Source: Zanthoxylum bungeanum (lineage: Eukaryota; Streptophyta; Magnoliopsida; Sapindales; Rutaceae). Taken from it: DNA of 64,000 nucleotides. Position 1 is the stretch's first letter; every line of letters begins with the position of its first letter. The DNA lies in assembly GCA_019454045.1 (NCBI GenBank), contig SKCR01036751.1, positions 1 to 64,000 on the forward strand. Direction: 5' to 3'. Of the stretch, positions 45,912-57,211 are shown one piece after another. The translations under genes were made by a program, and so were the position numbers. The notes beneath the pieces were generated by a model. It did not search any database. It was not told the origin of the DNA and saw only the letters and a list, made by a program, of their open reading frames with translations.

Positions 45912-47325
45912 GTAGGTTGGATCCATTCCGGCGAACCATGTTAAATCCTTTGTCTTGTCTATGTTTTCTGATTTGTTTGCCAAGTTTGATTTAGTTCCCG
46001 ACTAACCAAACAAACTGGAGGGAGATTTGTTCGAGAAGTACTTTTTCCTGCATTACCCCTGAAACGAAAAACAATCGTCAATAATATTTTTATGTGGATG
46101 TATCATTACTTCTAATATAATAATTGTTACCTCGATATGCAGGTTCTATTGTTAAAATTGCAACTTAGGTCTCCATATTCAAAATTGTAAATTGATCCTG
46201 ATTAGTGAGGTTAGAATTTCATGTTTCAATATTGTAATTATAAATTAATAATATTGATATTGATACAATCATAAACATTAAAGAATCATAATATAATATT
46301 AACCAAACTTAATTTAAATAATATTATATCAATATCATAAAAATTAAAACATTATATTTATAAAAACACACTCCTTATTTTTTGGATGCGGACAATTGAA
46401 CATAATGACAATCATAAAATATGCATATTAGGACATCTATAAAGTAAAATATAAAAAAATTATTACAACTACCAATATGCTTATTAGGACATCTATAAAA
46501 TAAAATATAAAAAAATTATTACAACTACCAAGGTAAACTATATATATATGTTATCAACACTGATAAGAATTATATTTTTAACTCTTTAAATTTTATTTCC
46601 TTCCTTTGGAATGGATATTGTAGTGATATCAGTTATTTGAATAGTCCAATTAATGTCTGGTTGCTGGAAATGATACATATGCACTCAAGAAGCACTATGG
46701 TATTTCATCACAAAGACACTTGAAAGTTCAGAAATCTTCGCAAGATCTTGAATCCCAGAAAGCCATGTTGATACTGCTAACGAAATTGTGAAGCTAATGA
46801 ATAACATCACAAGCCTCAGCTCAGCAATAAAAACACTCTGAACAGAAAGCATTTGTTGCCGTAATATTGTTTTTGCTTTCGTAATTTTGTTATCATGTGT
46901 AGGATTAAGAATAAATTTTTTTCTACCACTAAACCTTAATTAACATGCATCATTTTCTTAACCTTATGTCCATGGAAACTTGGTTAATTATATTTCAGGT
47001 TCTTACCTTTGTACGTGACATGCATGATGATACAAGTAATATATAGATCATAGAAGTGAAATTAGAGTTTGATAAAAAGAAAAAGATTCGTTAAATAACG
47101 AATGGTTGAAGAATTTGTCAATTAAATTCAAATAATGTAGAAATGGAAATAGCAAGAAAAGATGAAGCATTACTTTCGTAAATGCATGGCTCCCGTCAAT
47201 CCAATTTGAATGGCACTGCCTAAAATATTGCAAAAAGCTCTGAATTTTTTTTTTTTTTTTGGCAAACTCCCAATTATTTAACACAACGAGATTTCACAAT
47301 TTTTGCATTCTCAAAAGTTGAAAAA
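45912..47325. other. Upstream region of the glycosyltransferase gene
   Basis: No intact gene. A 56-bp tandem duplication lies at 46420-46531. At 46640-46860 the minus strand is open for about 60 codons (FISFTISLAVSTWLSGIQDL) without recognisable family. The last 300 bases should include the promoter; AATATATAGATC at 47038 is a TATA-like candidate, and A-rich context (GAAAAAATG) precedes the start codon. Confidence 0.4.
46420..46531. repeat. 56-bp tandem duplication
   Basis: TATGCATATTAGGACATC... at 46420-46475 repeated at 46476-46531 with two mismatches. Confidence 0.9.
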
Positions 47326-48741
47326 ATGTTTACCGCCGGCACTCACATTTTGGTCTATCCATTCCCAACCTCAGGCCACTTAATCCCACTCGTCGACCTC
47401 ACCCACCGGTTACTCAACGGAGGCTTAAACGTCACCGTTTTGGCCACAACCAACACCCTCCCATTACTGGACTGGTTAGTTTCAAACCACCCCTCCACTT
47501 CTCTCCAAACCCTAGTCCTGCCCCAACCATCATGGTCATCAGGTTCCCCAGAGAAAAAGCTTCTCACGTTCATGGGCGATTTGCGTGAACTTCAATACTC
47601 TGGAATTGTTGACTGGTTCAAATCTCACCCTTCACCTCCCGTCGCGATTCTATCAGATTTCTTTCTAGGCTGGACCCAAGAGTTGGCAACTGAGCTCGGC
47701 GTCCCACGTGTCGTCTTCTCCCCCTCCGGCATTTTTTCAATGTCGGTTTCCTTTAATGTTTGGACCGACTTGCCCCAAAACGATGAACCCGAAAATGACA
47801 ATTTTCAAGTGTCATTCCCGAGAGTTCCGAATTCTCCAGTTTACCCCTGGTATCAGATGCCCCACATTTACAGGACGTGTAAGCAAGGGCACCCGTTTTG
47901 GGAACAGTATCGAAGCTGCATGCTGGCCGACTTGGCTGCCTGGGGAATTGTGTTCAACTCCTTCGCTGACTTGGAACTCGGTCAAGTTTACATCGATCAC
48001 ATGAGGAAAGAAATGGGTCACGATCGGGTTTGGCTCGTGGGGCCCGCTTTGCCACCTGTCGATGACTTGGCAGTGTCCATGTCACGTGGCGGGTCCAGCA
48101 CGGAATCGGGTAAGGATGTGCTGACGTGGCTTGACTCTCGTCCGGACCAATCTGTTGTCTACGTATGTTTCGGTAGTCGATATGTGATGACACCTGAGCA
48201 AATGCGTGTGCTGGCTGCCGCGTTGGAAGAAAGTGAGGTGCATTTCATATTTACTGTGCGGGAACCAGTCGAGGGAGTACACGTGTTGGAAGATTGCGGG
48301 GTTCTCCCCGACGGATTCGAAGATCGTGTGGCGGGGAGAGGTTATGTCATAAGGGAGTGGGCTCCACAGGTGGCGATATTAAGGCACAAGGCGGTTGGCG
48401 CGTTTTTGACACACTGCGGATGGAACGCGGTTCTGGAAGGAGTTTCGGCAGGGGTTGTGATGCTGACGTGGCCAATGGATGCGGACCAGTTCCTTAACGC
48501 GGAGCTATTGGTTGAACATTTAGGCGTGGGGATCCGAGTTGGTGAGGAGACTCAGAATATTCCTGAGTCTGGCGAGTTAGTTGGTTTGTTGGCTCAATCG
48601 GTGGATAAGACTAGGCCTGAAAGATTGAAAGCGGAGGAGATGAATGGTGCTGCATTGAATGCCGTTGTTGAAGGTGGGAGCTCGGACAAAGATTTGAAAG
48701 ATTTTATCAAGAAGATAAACGAGCTCAAAGTTGAAAATTAA
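47326..48741 (+). CDS. UDP-glycosyltransferase, UGT89-like (family 1)
   Basis: Complete 471-residue single-exon gene, normal length for plant UGTs. These cytosolic enzymes move a sugar from a UDP-sugar to small acceptors such as flavonoids or phenolic acids. Catalytic His18 is in FPTSGHLIPL, with the usual partner Asp111 in SDFFLGW. The 44-residue plant donor-sugar box runs from Trp345 (WAPQVAIL) to Gln388 (DADQ). Gln at the last position is commonly linked with UDP-glucose use. GVVMLTWPMDADQF and HILVYPFPTSGH suggest the UGT89 group; the acceptor cannot be read from sequence. Odd feature: residue 368 is Ala (HCGWNA), where nearly all plant UGTs have Ser that contacts the UDP phosphate. Codons are GC-richer than the flanks. 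The ATG at 47326 is the first in frame. It is the only intact host gene in the window. Confidence 0.96.
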   Translation: MFTAGTHILVYPFPTSGHLIPLVDLTHRLLNGGLNVTVLATTNTLPLLDWLVSNHPSTSLQTLVLPQPSWSSGSPEKKLLTFMGDLRELQYSGIVDWFKSHPSPPVAILSDFFLGWTQELATELGVPRVVFSPSGIFSMSVSFNVWTDLPQNDEPENDNFQVSFPRVPNSPVYPWYQMPHIYRTCKQGHPFWEQYRSCMLADLAAWGIVFNSFADLELGQVYIDHMRKEMGHDRVWLVGPALPPVDDLAVSMSRGGSSTESGKDVLTWLDSRPDQSVVYVCFGSRYVMTPEQMRVLAAALEESEVHFIFTVREPVEGVHVLEDCGVLPDGFEDRVAGRGYVIREWAPQVAILRHKAVGAFLTHCGWNAVLEGVSAGVVMLTWPMDADQFLNAELLVEHLGVGIRVGEETQNIPESGELVGLLAQSVDKTRPERLKAEEMNGAALNAVVEGGSSDKDLKDFIKKINELKVEN

Positions 48742-49633
48742 AATTGACTGAATGAAAGTGAAGTCAAAATAGAGTAATACTATTACTGTGTATGTATACG
48801 TAGCTGAGATTCATATACCACCACCTTAAGTGGTTTTATTAGCTATATACTAACTAGACTAGGACACGGTTCCAGTTCAAAATCAAACCGAACCGGATTG
48901 GTGGCCAGATCTAATATTAACTTCTCATATGTATTTAAATTTTTATAGAAGATATGTGCATACAATCCAATCATCCTGACAGTTTGGGTCCAATTAACAT
49001 TTAAGAATTAGATTGATCGAGTGGAGATTATCAATTCCATTATGTTGGGTTGGATTGATAAAAATATCAAATCTGTCCAAATAAAAATACATAAATGAAA
49101 GTTTTTTTTTTAAAAAAAATAAAAAATTAAAGAAGTTTTGTTTCAACTCTATCTTTCTTTTCTTTTCCTTTTTTTTTTTTGGTTTGTGTAAAATGAGACA
49201 TGTTGTGTTGTTTGTCTTCAATATATATATTTTTAATAAAATATATGATCTTGCTACTTTATCAAGTAAAATTATTGTATTTTTATTTATTTAAATTTAA
49301 ATTAATTTTATAATTTCCTCTTAATTAGACTCAACCAAGCCAACTTAAGCTTACAATGCTTAATTATATTATTTTTTCACTAAGGTCTTTGTCACTTTAA
49401 GAACTCGAACATCTGTTCTTCATTTTGAGAATACCACATGCTATCACTCGACCACTGAACCTTGTCACATCTAACTCCCATGTTAAACACATATTTTTTT
49501 CTTATATTCTCTTTACATGAAATTTTATCACCCTTGTTATAAACCATCAGGCGATCACGATCATCCATACCACATAGCAAAATATGAAACTCACACAATG
49601 TTCCTAGATTTTCTTAGCCTGAGAAATAAGAGT
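48742..49633. other. 3' flank of the glycosyltransferase gene
   Basis: AT-rich, no gene. AATAAA at about 49233 is a possible but distant poly(A) signal. T- and A-runs at 49100-49180. Confidence 0.4.
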
Positions 49634-50629
49634 TGTTGACGGGTGATTTTGGTCTTAGAGGCAATATCGGGATAATACTCCTGGGACAATCCTCCTCCAA
49701 CTATGAATTTGTTTGGTTATGGAAGACCAAAAGCAAACTTTGACAAAAAGCCGATAAAACACACAATCAACAAAGAGTTTTTACGTGATTCAGCGGGATG
49801 GATCCAACCTACAACTACGGACACAAAATGAGTGGGGGTGTTTTATTACTGAAAAGAGCTCGACCGACCTGTTTTATGACTGATCAATGTGGAACCGAGC
49901 TGTTTGTGCTATGCATTTACAAGATAGTTCTTTTCTATTTTTGAGATCTCTTTTATCATCAACTCACCAACCCTTACAAATGTGTTTTCCCTTTCTTTTT
50001 ATACTAGTGAATGTGTAGCACCGTTCCTAAACCTAGGTGAAGTCACCCAAGTGGGTTCCTGAATTATTGACCGGCTCTCTGCCTCAAGGCTCTTTGACCG
50101 AAGACAAAACTCCTATCTCGTCATCATGTCCTTTTACCTTATCTCGTACTCTGCCCCATGTGAAAGTGATGTTCAGACCTTCCTCGTACTTTGCCCATGT
50201 GAAAGTGATGTTTCAAACCTATCCTACACTCTGCCCCATGTGAGAGTGAGGTTACAAACCTATCTTGCACTCTGCCCCATGTGAGAGTGACGTTACAAAG
50301 CTTGAAGGATCACGCGGTGGAAAGGGATATAAGGAAGAGCCTGAAATACCCTGCCAACAGATCGGTACCCAAGAGGTCGGTCAATGTGATCCTCTGAACT
50401 GGTCGGTCTCGGATCACTAAGTGGTCGGAAGTAACCGTTAGAACATGTCATGCCATCTGGTCGGGCCGGTATCAAAGATAACACTACTATGAAGGTCGGA
50501 CCGGTATTAAAGGGCTGGTAAAGGGAGAGAATCAAACCTTATGGAAGCTAATATCCCATATGAGGAAAATACCTTCTCTACCTTTGCTGCACTGCTCAAA
50601 TGCCTTGGTGCTAGAAATTACCACCAACA
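49634..50629 (-). repeat. 3' LTR of Tat-like element 3
   Basis: TGTTGACGGGTG to ACCACCAACA, followed by TCTGTCCCCTAGTTCTCGG, the complement of a polypurine tract like that of Tat elements 1 and 2. The element therefore reads on the minus strand. Its other LTR is outside the window. Left flank AGAGT. Confidence 0.72.
50138..50298. repeat. Four tandem repeats of about 40 bp in the LTR
   Basis: Units of the form ctatctcgtactctgccccatgtg + aaagtgatgtt, with the last two closest to each other. Confidence 0.9.
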
Positions 50630-51599
50630 TCTGTCCCCTAGTTCTCGGTTCCAACAAGTGTACGAGTTGGTGCTAGGAACTACAAAAAGAATGGCGTGGC
50701 TGATCAACTGACAGACGGCTTTCGAAATCCAAAAAAGAAAAAAAAATCACATTGGCTCGAAAACATTTCGTCCTTGGAGCCATTTATGTGCTCGGTCGAA
50801 TGCCTTCGTAAATGTCTTTCTCGGCCAAAGTGAGATCCTCCTTTTACCCTTATAGGAGCCGTCCCTCGAGACACGCAACCATCACACTCCTTTAAATGCC
50901 TATCAAATCATTTCTAGGGTTTAATCTAGGCATGACACTTGTCATCCATCCGCTGGCATCCCGCCAAAAGCAAAACAAATCGACCGCTCACCGTCAAATA
51001 AAAAGACGCCTAATCTCGACCGTTCATCCAACTCTAACAGATCACTCCTAAAATTGACACATAGCGTACATCCGAGGCTTTTTCTGAATCCAACGGTCAC
51101 AGATACACCGAACCGACTATATGAAAGCAAAGTAAGTTTTTTCTTCTCTTTACAAAAATTCGAATTGCCCTGATTGCAAGAGCTGTCTCCTCTCCCAACT
51201 GTGACTTGTGAGATCACGAGCGACCCGACTATGTAGAGCAGCTTCCAGACCTTCAAGCAAAATCAAGTAAGCTTCCGCACGGCCTCCTTGTTTCATTTTT
51301 TGTGGGTTATGAATTTTGTTGCCTTTTTTTTTGTGTTTTAGTGTTCCTGCTGTGTGTTGTGAGATAAGTTTCGATTTTGGGTGTTTGGGTTTTTTGTGAT
51401 GCATGTGCTTGTTGTGGACGATTGGTAGTAGGTTAGGACAGAGGTACTTCAGGTCATTTGGGTTTTGTGTTTGGCTCGATACTTTTAGGAAAATAATTTA
51501 TTATTTGTGGCTTTTGATAGGGCATTTAGAGACTGTAGGCCTAGGTTCCCAAAAATTTAGAGTAGGTTTCCGAGCCATCGGTGCTTGAAATTAATTGTT
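50630..51599 (+). other. Polypurine tract and leader region of Tat-like element 3
   Basis: No repeat block comparable to elements 1 and 2 is seen. It should hold the promoter and 5' UTR of the antisense gene. Contains a T-rich stretch at 51290-51400; no clear coding sequence. Confidence 0.4.
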
Positions 51600-52839
51600 G
51601 ACTTTCATTCTCACCTATTTCGAGTGTTAGGAATATCTGACATCGAAAACTCCTCGTGCTGAAAAATCTTCCTCGAGCTCGGGGTCACCCAGCGTATAGG
51701 ACATTGACACCACCCATACCCCATCTGAAATTGAGCAAGACACTTATCATCACAGAATCCCTCGGAAGGACTCGGGGCCCGGTAAACTTGACTACTCGGC
51801 GTTAGACATGAACCAGCCTTCAAAAATAACTGAGGATGCTCTGGCTTTGCTCTGTCAGCGTTATGAGATTCCTATAGACATTGTCCTGGAAGTCCCCTCC
51901 CAATGGATAGGGCAAGCCAACCTGATGAGGGCTCGGTTGCCATACTCCCTGATTTCTTCGAATGTGGATTTGGCTGCCCATACAAAGCTACTTCACCTAG
52001 ATGCTGGCTGAAATAGAGAACGCCCCATGTTAGCTAAGTCTGAACAGTTGGAGGATTTTGGCCGGCCTGTATGTAATTTAGCATCGGGCAGATCTCGACG
52101 AACCTACCCTTGAAGAGGTAAAAAGACTCTACAGGCTGAAGGCCAACCCAAGGACACACCACGGTTGGTACTATCTCTCCGTCTATGCCGAGTCGTCGAA
52201 CATCATCTATAAACTTCCCGACTCGAATAATCATTTCAAAGATATGTGGTTCTGGGCCACAGGAGACTGGGGCCAGAACCTGACGATGTTTGTAGATGAG
52301 ACAGAAGTCCCAGACATCTTCAGGGCAGTAGGTTAGCAATCGATCCCTTAATGTTTTTATTTCCTCTTTTTATGATAGAATTCTAACTCTTCGACCCTTC
52401 TCAACCTGCTGGATGGACTCTCCCAAGGTCTCTCATAGGGTCTGAGTGCAGATAAGGCTCGCCCGAAAGTATGCCGACCACTGGAAAAAATTGGTCAATG
52501 ACGCAGCTTTTGTCGAGTCGGGCCTTATCCGAACTGCTCCTCCGAAAGCCCCGGGGCGGTTAGGTAGAATCCTACTAACTTCCTGACTGATTCCCTTGTT
52601 TGTTTAACACACCGATGACTTGAAATTATTTGGGTTCCGAACTGATCAAGTTTTTTGCCTTGTATTCTGTAGGAATGTCGAGGCGGCCCAAATACCTTGA
52701 TCAACTTGAAGGTGTAGCAAAGGAGGCCAGTCCGGATGAGGCCGGGTATTCTCGGAAACAGCCTACAACTGATGAGGCCAAAAAGAAATCGAAGGAGGTG
52801 GCCCGAAAGACTGCCCGATCTCTATTTCCCTATCCCGGG
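51600..52839 (+). pseudogene. Antisense accessory gene of Tat-like element 3 (putative gypsy-type transposon domain protein), truncated
   Basis: The + strand encodes a Ser-rich start, TPSEIEQDTYHHRIPRK, then MNQPSKITEDALALLCQRYEIP (51808-51873). After a frame change comes the conserved block ADLDEPTLEEVKRLYRLK, then HHGWYYLSVYAESSN, then IIYKLPDSNNHFKDMWFW (52085-52333), the same domain type as the antisense gene at 23025-25291. Two introns are likely: acceptors CAG| before about 52463 (RLARKYADHWKKLVND) and TAG| before about 52673 (MSRRPKYLDQLEGVAKEA). The C-terminus, Lys-rich, is cut at 52839 by the copia C LTR. An in-frame TAG near 51698 and the frame change show it is inactive. Confidence 0.68.
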
Positions 52840-55147
52840 TGTTGGAAACGCTTTCCTCTCGCAGCGGAACCGACTAAGGCTCACTGATCGGACTTGAAAT
52901 TTTTTTCTACTTTCCCCTTCTTTTAGCCGAATCTGACCAGCAAGTATACTGAAATTTTTCTTCTGTTTCGGACAAGATTTCAGTCCACAAAATGCCCCCG
53001 AAATAGTCCCCGAACAGCCCGGAACTGCAGTGAAATAATGGGCTGTTTTGGACCCGTTACATAACGAAACTGCACACAAATCAACCCCTAATTTACGTGA
53101 ACTGCAAGGATGTTTTAGGTCTGATTTTTCACTGAAAATACAGCCATAATACAGTCCTAAATGGTCCCCTAGGTGTTTCCCAAAATTCTGAATTAAAACG
53201 AAACAAACCGAGCCCGGAAACAACAAGACAATGGGCGACAATGAGGTAAACCAATCCTCACTGGCGTGACCTATGAAAATAGAGGAAGAAGATGATTTAT
53301 TCGTCACCAAAAAGTCTTCCGTGCTATGACTCGTAACCAACGGAAAGTAGTGTGGGCTACACTCACAAAACAAATCCCTAAATGATTTAGAGATTTTTTC
53401 ACACTTAATATTTTGTTTTTCTTCTTATATTATTCAATGGAGTTTCTCAACTTTTGAGAGGATGGAGAAGAAGAAGAAAGTGGCTAGGGTTGCAAGAGTG
53501 AGAGAGAGATCAAAAAGAAAATTAAATCTTCTTTTTATATCTAGGATTATTTTTTTTCCAAAATAAACAAATCCCTCCCTATTCTTTTCTTGCAAGTTTC
53601 GGCCAAGGGGTGGAATTTCCTCTTTAATTTTTGTAACATCAATCAATAATTGAATGACAAAATAAATTACAAAAATTAAATATGCAATTGCCTTTACAAA
53701 TACATAACTTCCAAAGCCATCAAAGAAAACTTTCCTTTTTCTCCATGTAAAATTCGGCAATAGCATAATAATAATATTAATTTTGAAACATTAATATTTA
53801 CTTTCCATAAAGCCAATATATGTTACAAAATTAAATGTATGATTAATATTTTGAAAGTCATTACTTCCAAAATTAAATCAAGGGTTTCCAAAACCCATAA
53901 TTTAGAAATTACAATCTTAGCCTTATTAAATTATATCATATATATAATTTAATATTTGTATTTAATAATTATCATCTAACTATTAATACCATACATTAAC
54001 TTTTAATATATAGTTTCAAGTATTACATAATTAATATTAGTAATCATATTAATAATATTTATTCTTTTTTGAGTATATAATTGGACTATCCAATTATATT
54101 AAGTCCGCTATAGTAAATCGAGCTAGCACGAGGATCAAATGGACCTACGGTTCCAAGCTCCAATAATCTCGAAATATTAATTAAACTCTTAATTAAATAT
54201 TCTGAATTATTAACTTCGGGTTATTCCACTAAAAACCCGAAGTTGAACTCTCGTTGTCGCAGATGATATATTAAGCCAAACCAAGTCGGTGTCCATCGAT
54301 ATAGTCATTACATACGAATTGACCCTTCATGAGTATCTCGTAACTAGAGCCGGGTCATAATGTCCGTTATACCCCTCTAATTATTTTTACCTTAAGTACC
54401 ATTGATTCTCTAATGAACGATTTATTCATAACTATTATGAATTTTAATCTTTCTATTCGTAATAGAAAGACTTGAGCACTCAAACCGTTCAATTACCGAA
54501 TCAACCCTTAAGAAAGATACTCCTCTACTCTCGCAAGAATGAGTGAACTCCATATCCATGTAAAACGTCCCCAACTGCACAATAGATCATGCCCCAAAAT
54601 ACGTAGTTATTGGCCGGGACTGCTACACCAACCTCACCTTTGTAAATCAAAGGACATTGCCTCATATGCAGGAGTTCGTAGTACACTCAGGATTAAGATC
54701 AATCCATATATGACCATCTAGTAGATCGAAATGACTTTCTCAGTTTAACGAATATTATAAGAATGTCATTTCCATCTGGGTCCAGTCCTATATGATCGCA
54801 TCATACAAGGTGCCTCCATTTTCATGTCTCTACATGGGCGACCCGGATCAAGATCGCTATACAAATATAGAATGGACCACAGCTATAGATAAACCACAAA
54901 CAAAGTACCTGCTTTGTTTGCTCTCTATGGACTATTTAAGATTACTAACTTCAGACTTAAATCCTCTTGTGTATGACACTCTACACTAAATCTGAAGGCA
55001 CATAAGTAATCTAGGGTATTTAAGATGATATATATAATATGTGAAAATTAAACAAATAATTTTGATAAATGAATAATGCATCATTTTATTTCAAAACACA
55101 TAAAACCGTTTATATCACATGTAGCTCTAGGGCATACATTTCCAACA
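52840..55147 (-). repeat. 3' LTR of copia C
   Basis: 2308 bases with 9-bp perfect end repeats TGTTGGAAA...TTTCCAACA. It is followed by ATCTCCCACTTGC, the complement of the copia polypurine tract AAGTGGGAGAT. The minus-strand start TGTTGGAAATGTATGCCC is typical of TAR/Angela-type plant copia LTRs. Inserted in the antisense gene of Tat-like element 3. Confidence 0.88.
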
Positions 55148-56707
55148 ATCTCCCACTTGCACTAGAGCAAATGGGACATGCCACGTAATCCTAAACATCT
55201 TGGTGATCTTTAAAAACTTTAGCCGGCATGGTCTTTGTAAACGGATCAGCTAGGTTCTTTGCGGATACAATCTTTGTGACAGTAACGTCTCCTCTATGTA
55301 CTATCTCCCTGATGAGATGATATTTCCTCTCTATATGTTTTCCCCTCTTGTAGCTTCTTGGTTCTTTGGAGTTTGCCACCGCACCACTATTATCGCAGTA
55401 AAGTGTGAGTGGTCTATCCATATCTGGAATAACTTCTAGATCTCCCTAGAATTTAACGGAGCCAGACTATTTCCTTAGCTGCTTCATATTCAGCCTCCAT
55501 GGTGGAGTAAGCAATATAAGATTGCTTTATGCTCTGCCATAATATAGCCCCACCACCTATGGTGAATACTGATCCAGATGTAGATTTCCTAGAATCTACA
55601 TCTGTCTGAAAATCAGAGTCTGTATATCCCTTTAGGATCATATCCTCACCAGAATACACAAGCATATAATTTCTCATTCTCTTAAGACTTGAGAATGTGT
55701 TTTTCACAGCCACCCAGTGATCCAATCCTGGGTTTGACTGAAACCTACTGACTACTCCCACTGTAAAATAGATGTCCGGTCTCATGCATAATATAGCATA
55801 CATGAGACTACCAACTGCTGAGGTGTATGAGATATGTCTCATTCCTCAACATCTTGAGGTGTTTTAGGAGACTGTTCCTTTGACAAATGAATTCCATGCC
55901 GATAAGGCAGATTGCCTTTCTTGGAATTCTGCATCCCAAATCGCACAAGGATCTTGTCGATGTAGGATGCCTGAGACATAGCTAACAGTCGTTTTTTGCG
56001 ATCTCGAAGTATTTGAATCCCAAGAATATAACTGGCCTCTCCCAAATCTTTCATTTGGAATTGGTTAGCTAGCCAGGTTTTCACGTCTGATAATATCTTT
56101 ACATCATTCCCAATGAGTAAAATATCATCGACATATAAAATTAGAAAAACCACATTCCTGTTAATGACGTGCTTGTATACACAAGGCTTATCAACATTCT
56201 GATCAAAATCATAAGACTTGATCGTTGTATCAAATCTTATATTCCAAGATTGAGATGCCTGCTTGAGTCCATAAATGGACCTTTGCAGCTTGCAAACCTT
56301 TTGCTCTTGACCTTGGGCGATGAACTCCTCTGGTTGTATCATATAGATACTTTCATCAAGATTGCCATTCAAGAATGCAATCTTGACATCCATTTGCCAA
56401 ATTTCATAGTAATAATATGTGACAATGGATAGAAGAGTGCGGATAGATTTAAGCTTGGCTACGGGCGAGAAAGTTTCCTCATAGTCAACTCCCTCTTTCT
56501 GGGTATATCCCTTGGCCACTAGTCTAGCCTTAAAGGTCTGTACCGTCCCATATGATCCCTTATTCCTCTTGTAGATCCACTTGCAACCTATGGGTTTCAC
56601 CCCATCAGGTTGGTCTACAAGTTCCCAAACCGAGTTGGAGTACATGGACTTCATCTCTAGGTACTACTGTAGGTCAATGGATCATCTATGCCATCGCTGG
56701 ATGCGTG
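55148..56707 (-). pseudogene. Copia C RT and RNase H remnant
   Basis: Minus strand from about 56654: SNSVWELVDQPDGVKPIGCKW, KARLVAKGYTQKEGVDY, MDVKIAFLNGNL, and the catalytic YVDD at about 56124-56135, then KTPQDVEE. A one-base loss at about 55840 shifts into MRHISYTSAVGSLMYAI, then YTDSDF, STMEAEYEAAKE (a few residues shorter than usual) and, after another shift near 55445, LYCDNSGAVANSKEPRSYKRGKHIERKYH and SAKNLADPFTKTMP. Order and motifs are those of TAR/Angela-type copia. The 5' part (integrase, gag) is separated by the insertion at 56708 and is not in the window. Confidence 0.92.
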
Positions 56708-57211
56708 TAACATCCCAGATTTTCGGGATAATTCTAGAAAAATTCCCGGATCAAAATTACGGTCCCGAAATAGAGCGACATTAGCATATAAGTGTTTAAG
56801 TGATGGAATACGGGTTGAAATAATATATTATAAATATTTTTCATGTTGGAAAATGTGTGGGATCAAAAGTCAGTCACACGATTTTTATTATATGCGTAAA
56901 GTTTACGATTTCAGTCACAAAATTAGAAAACGAACTCTGATTGAGTTGATTCTTAAACCATCAGACTCATTTTTCCGAGAAGAATAATTTTTGTGTTGAA
57001 CACTTTTCGAAAATCACATTAGAAAGGCTTCAAAAATACGAAATTCTAGAAAGTTCCATGATAAGGGCCTAAATGAAATTTTCCGGGGTCTGAATACAAA
57101 TTCCATAAATTTCTTTATAAATACCCCATAGTTTATGCATATTGCAAAAATGGCAAAAACCAAATCAATCCCTCATACGCCCCCCATCGTCCAAACTCAT
57201 TTAAGGACTGC

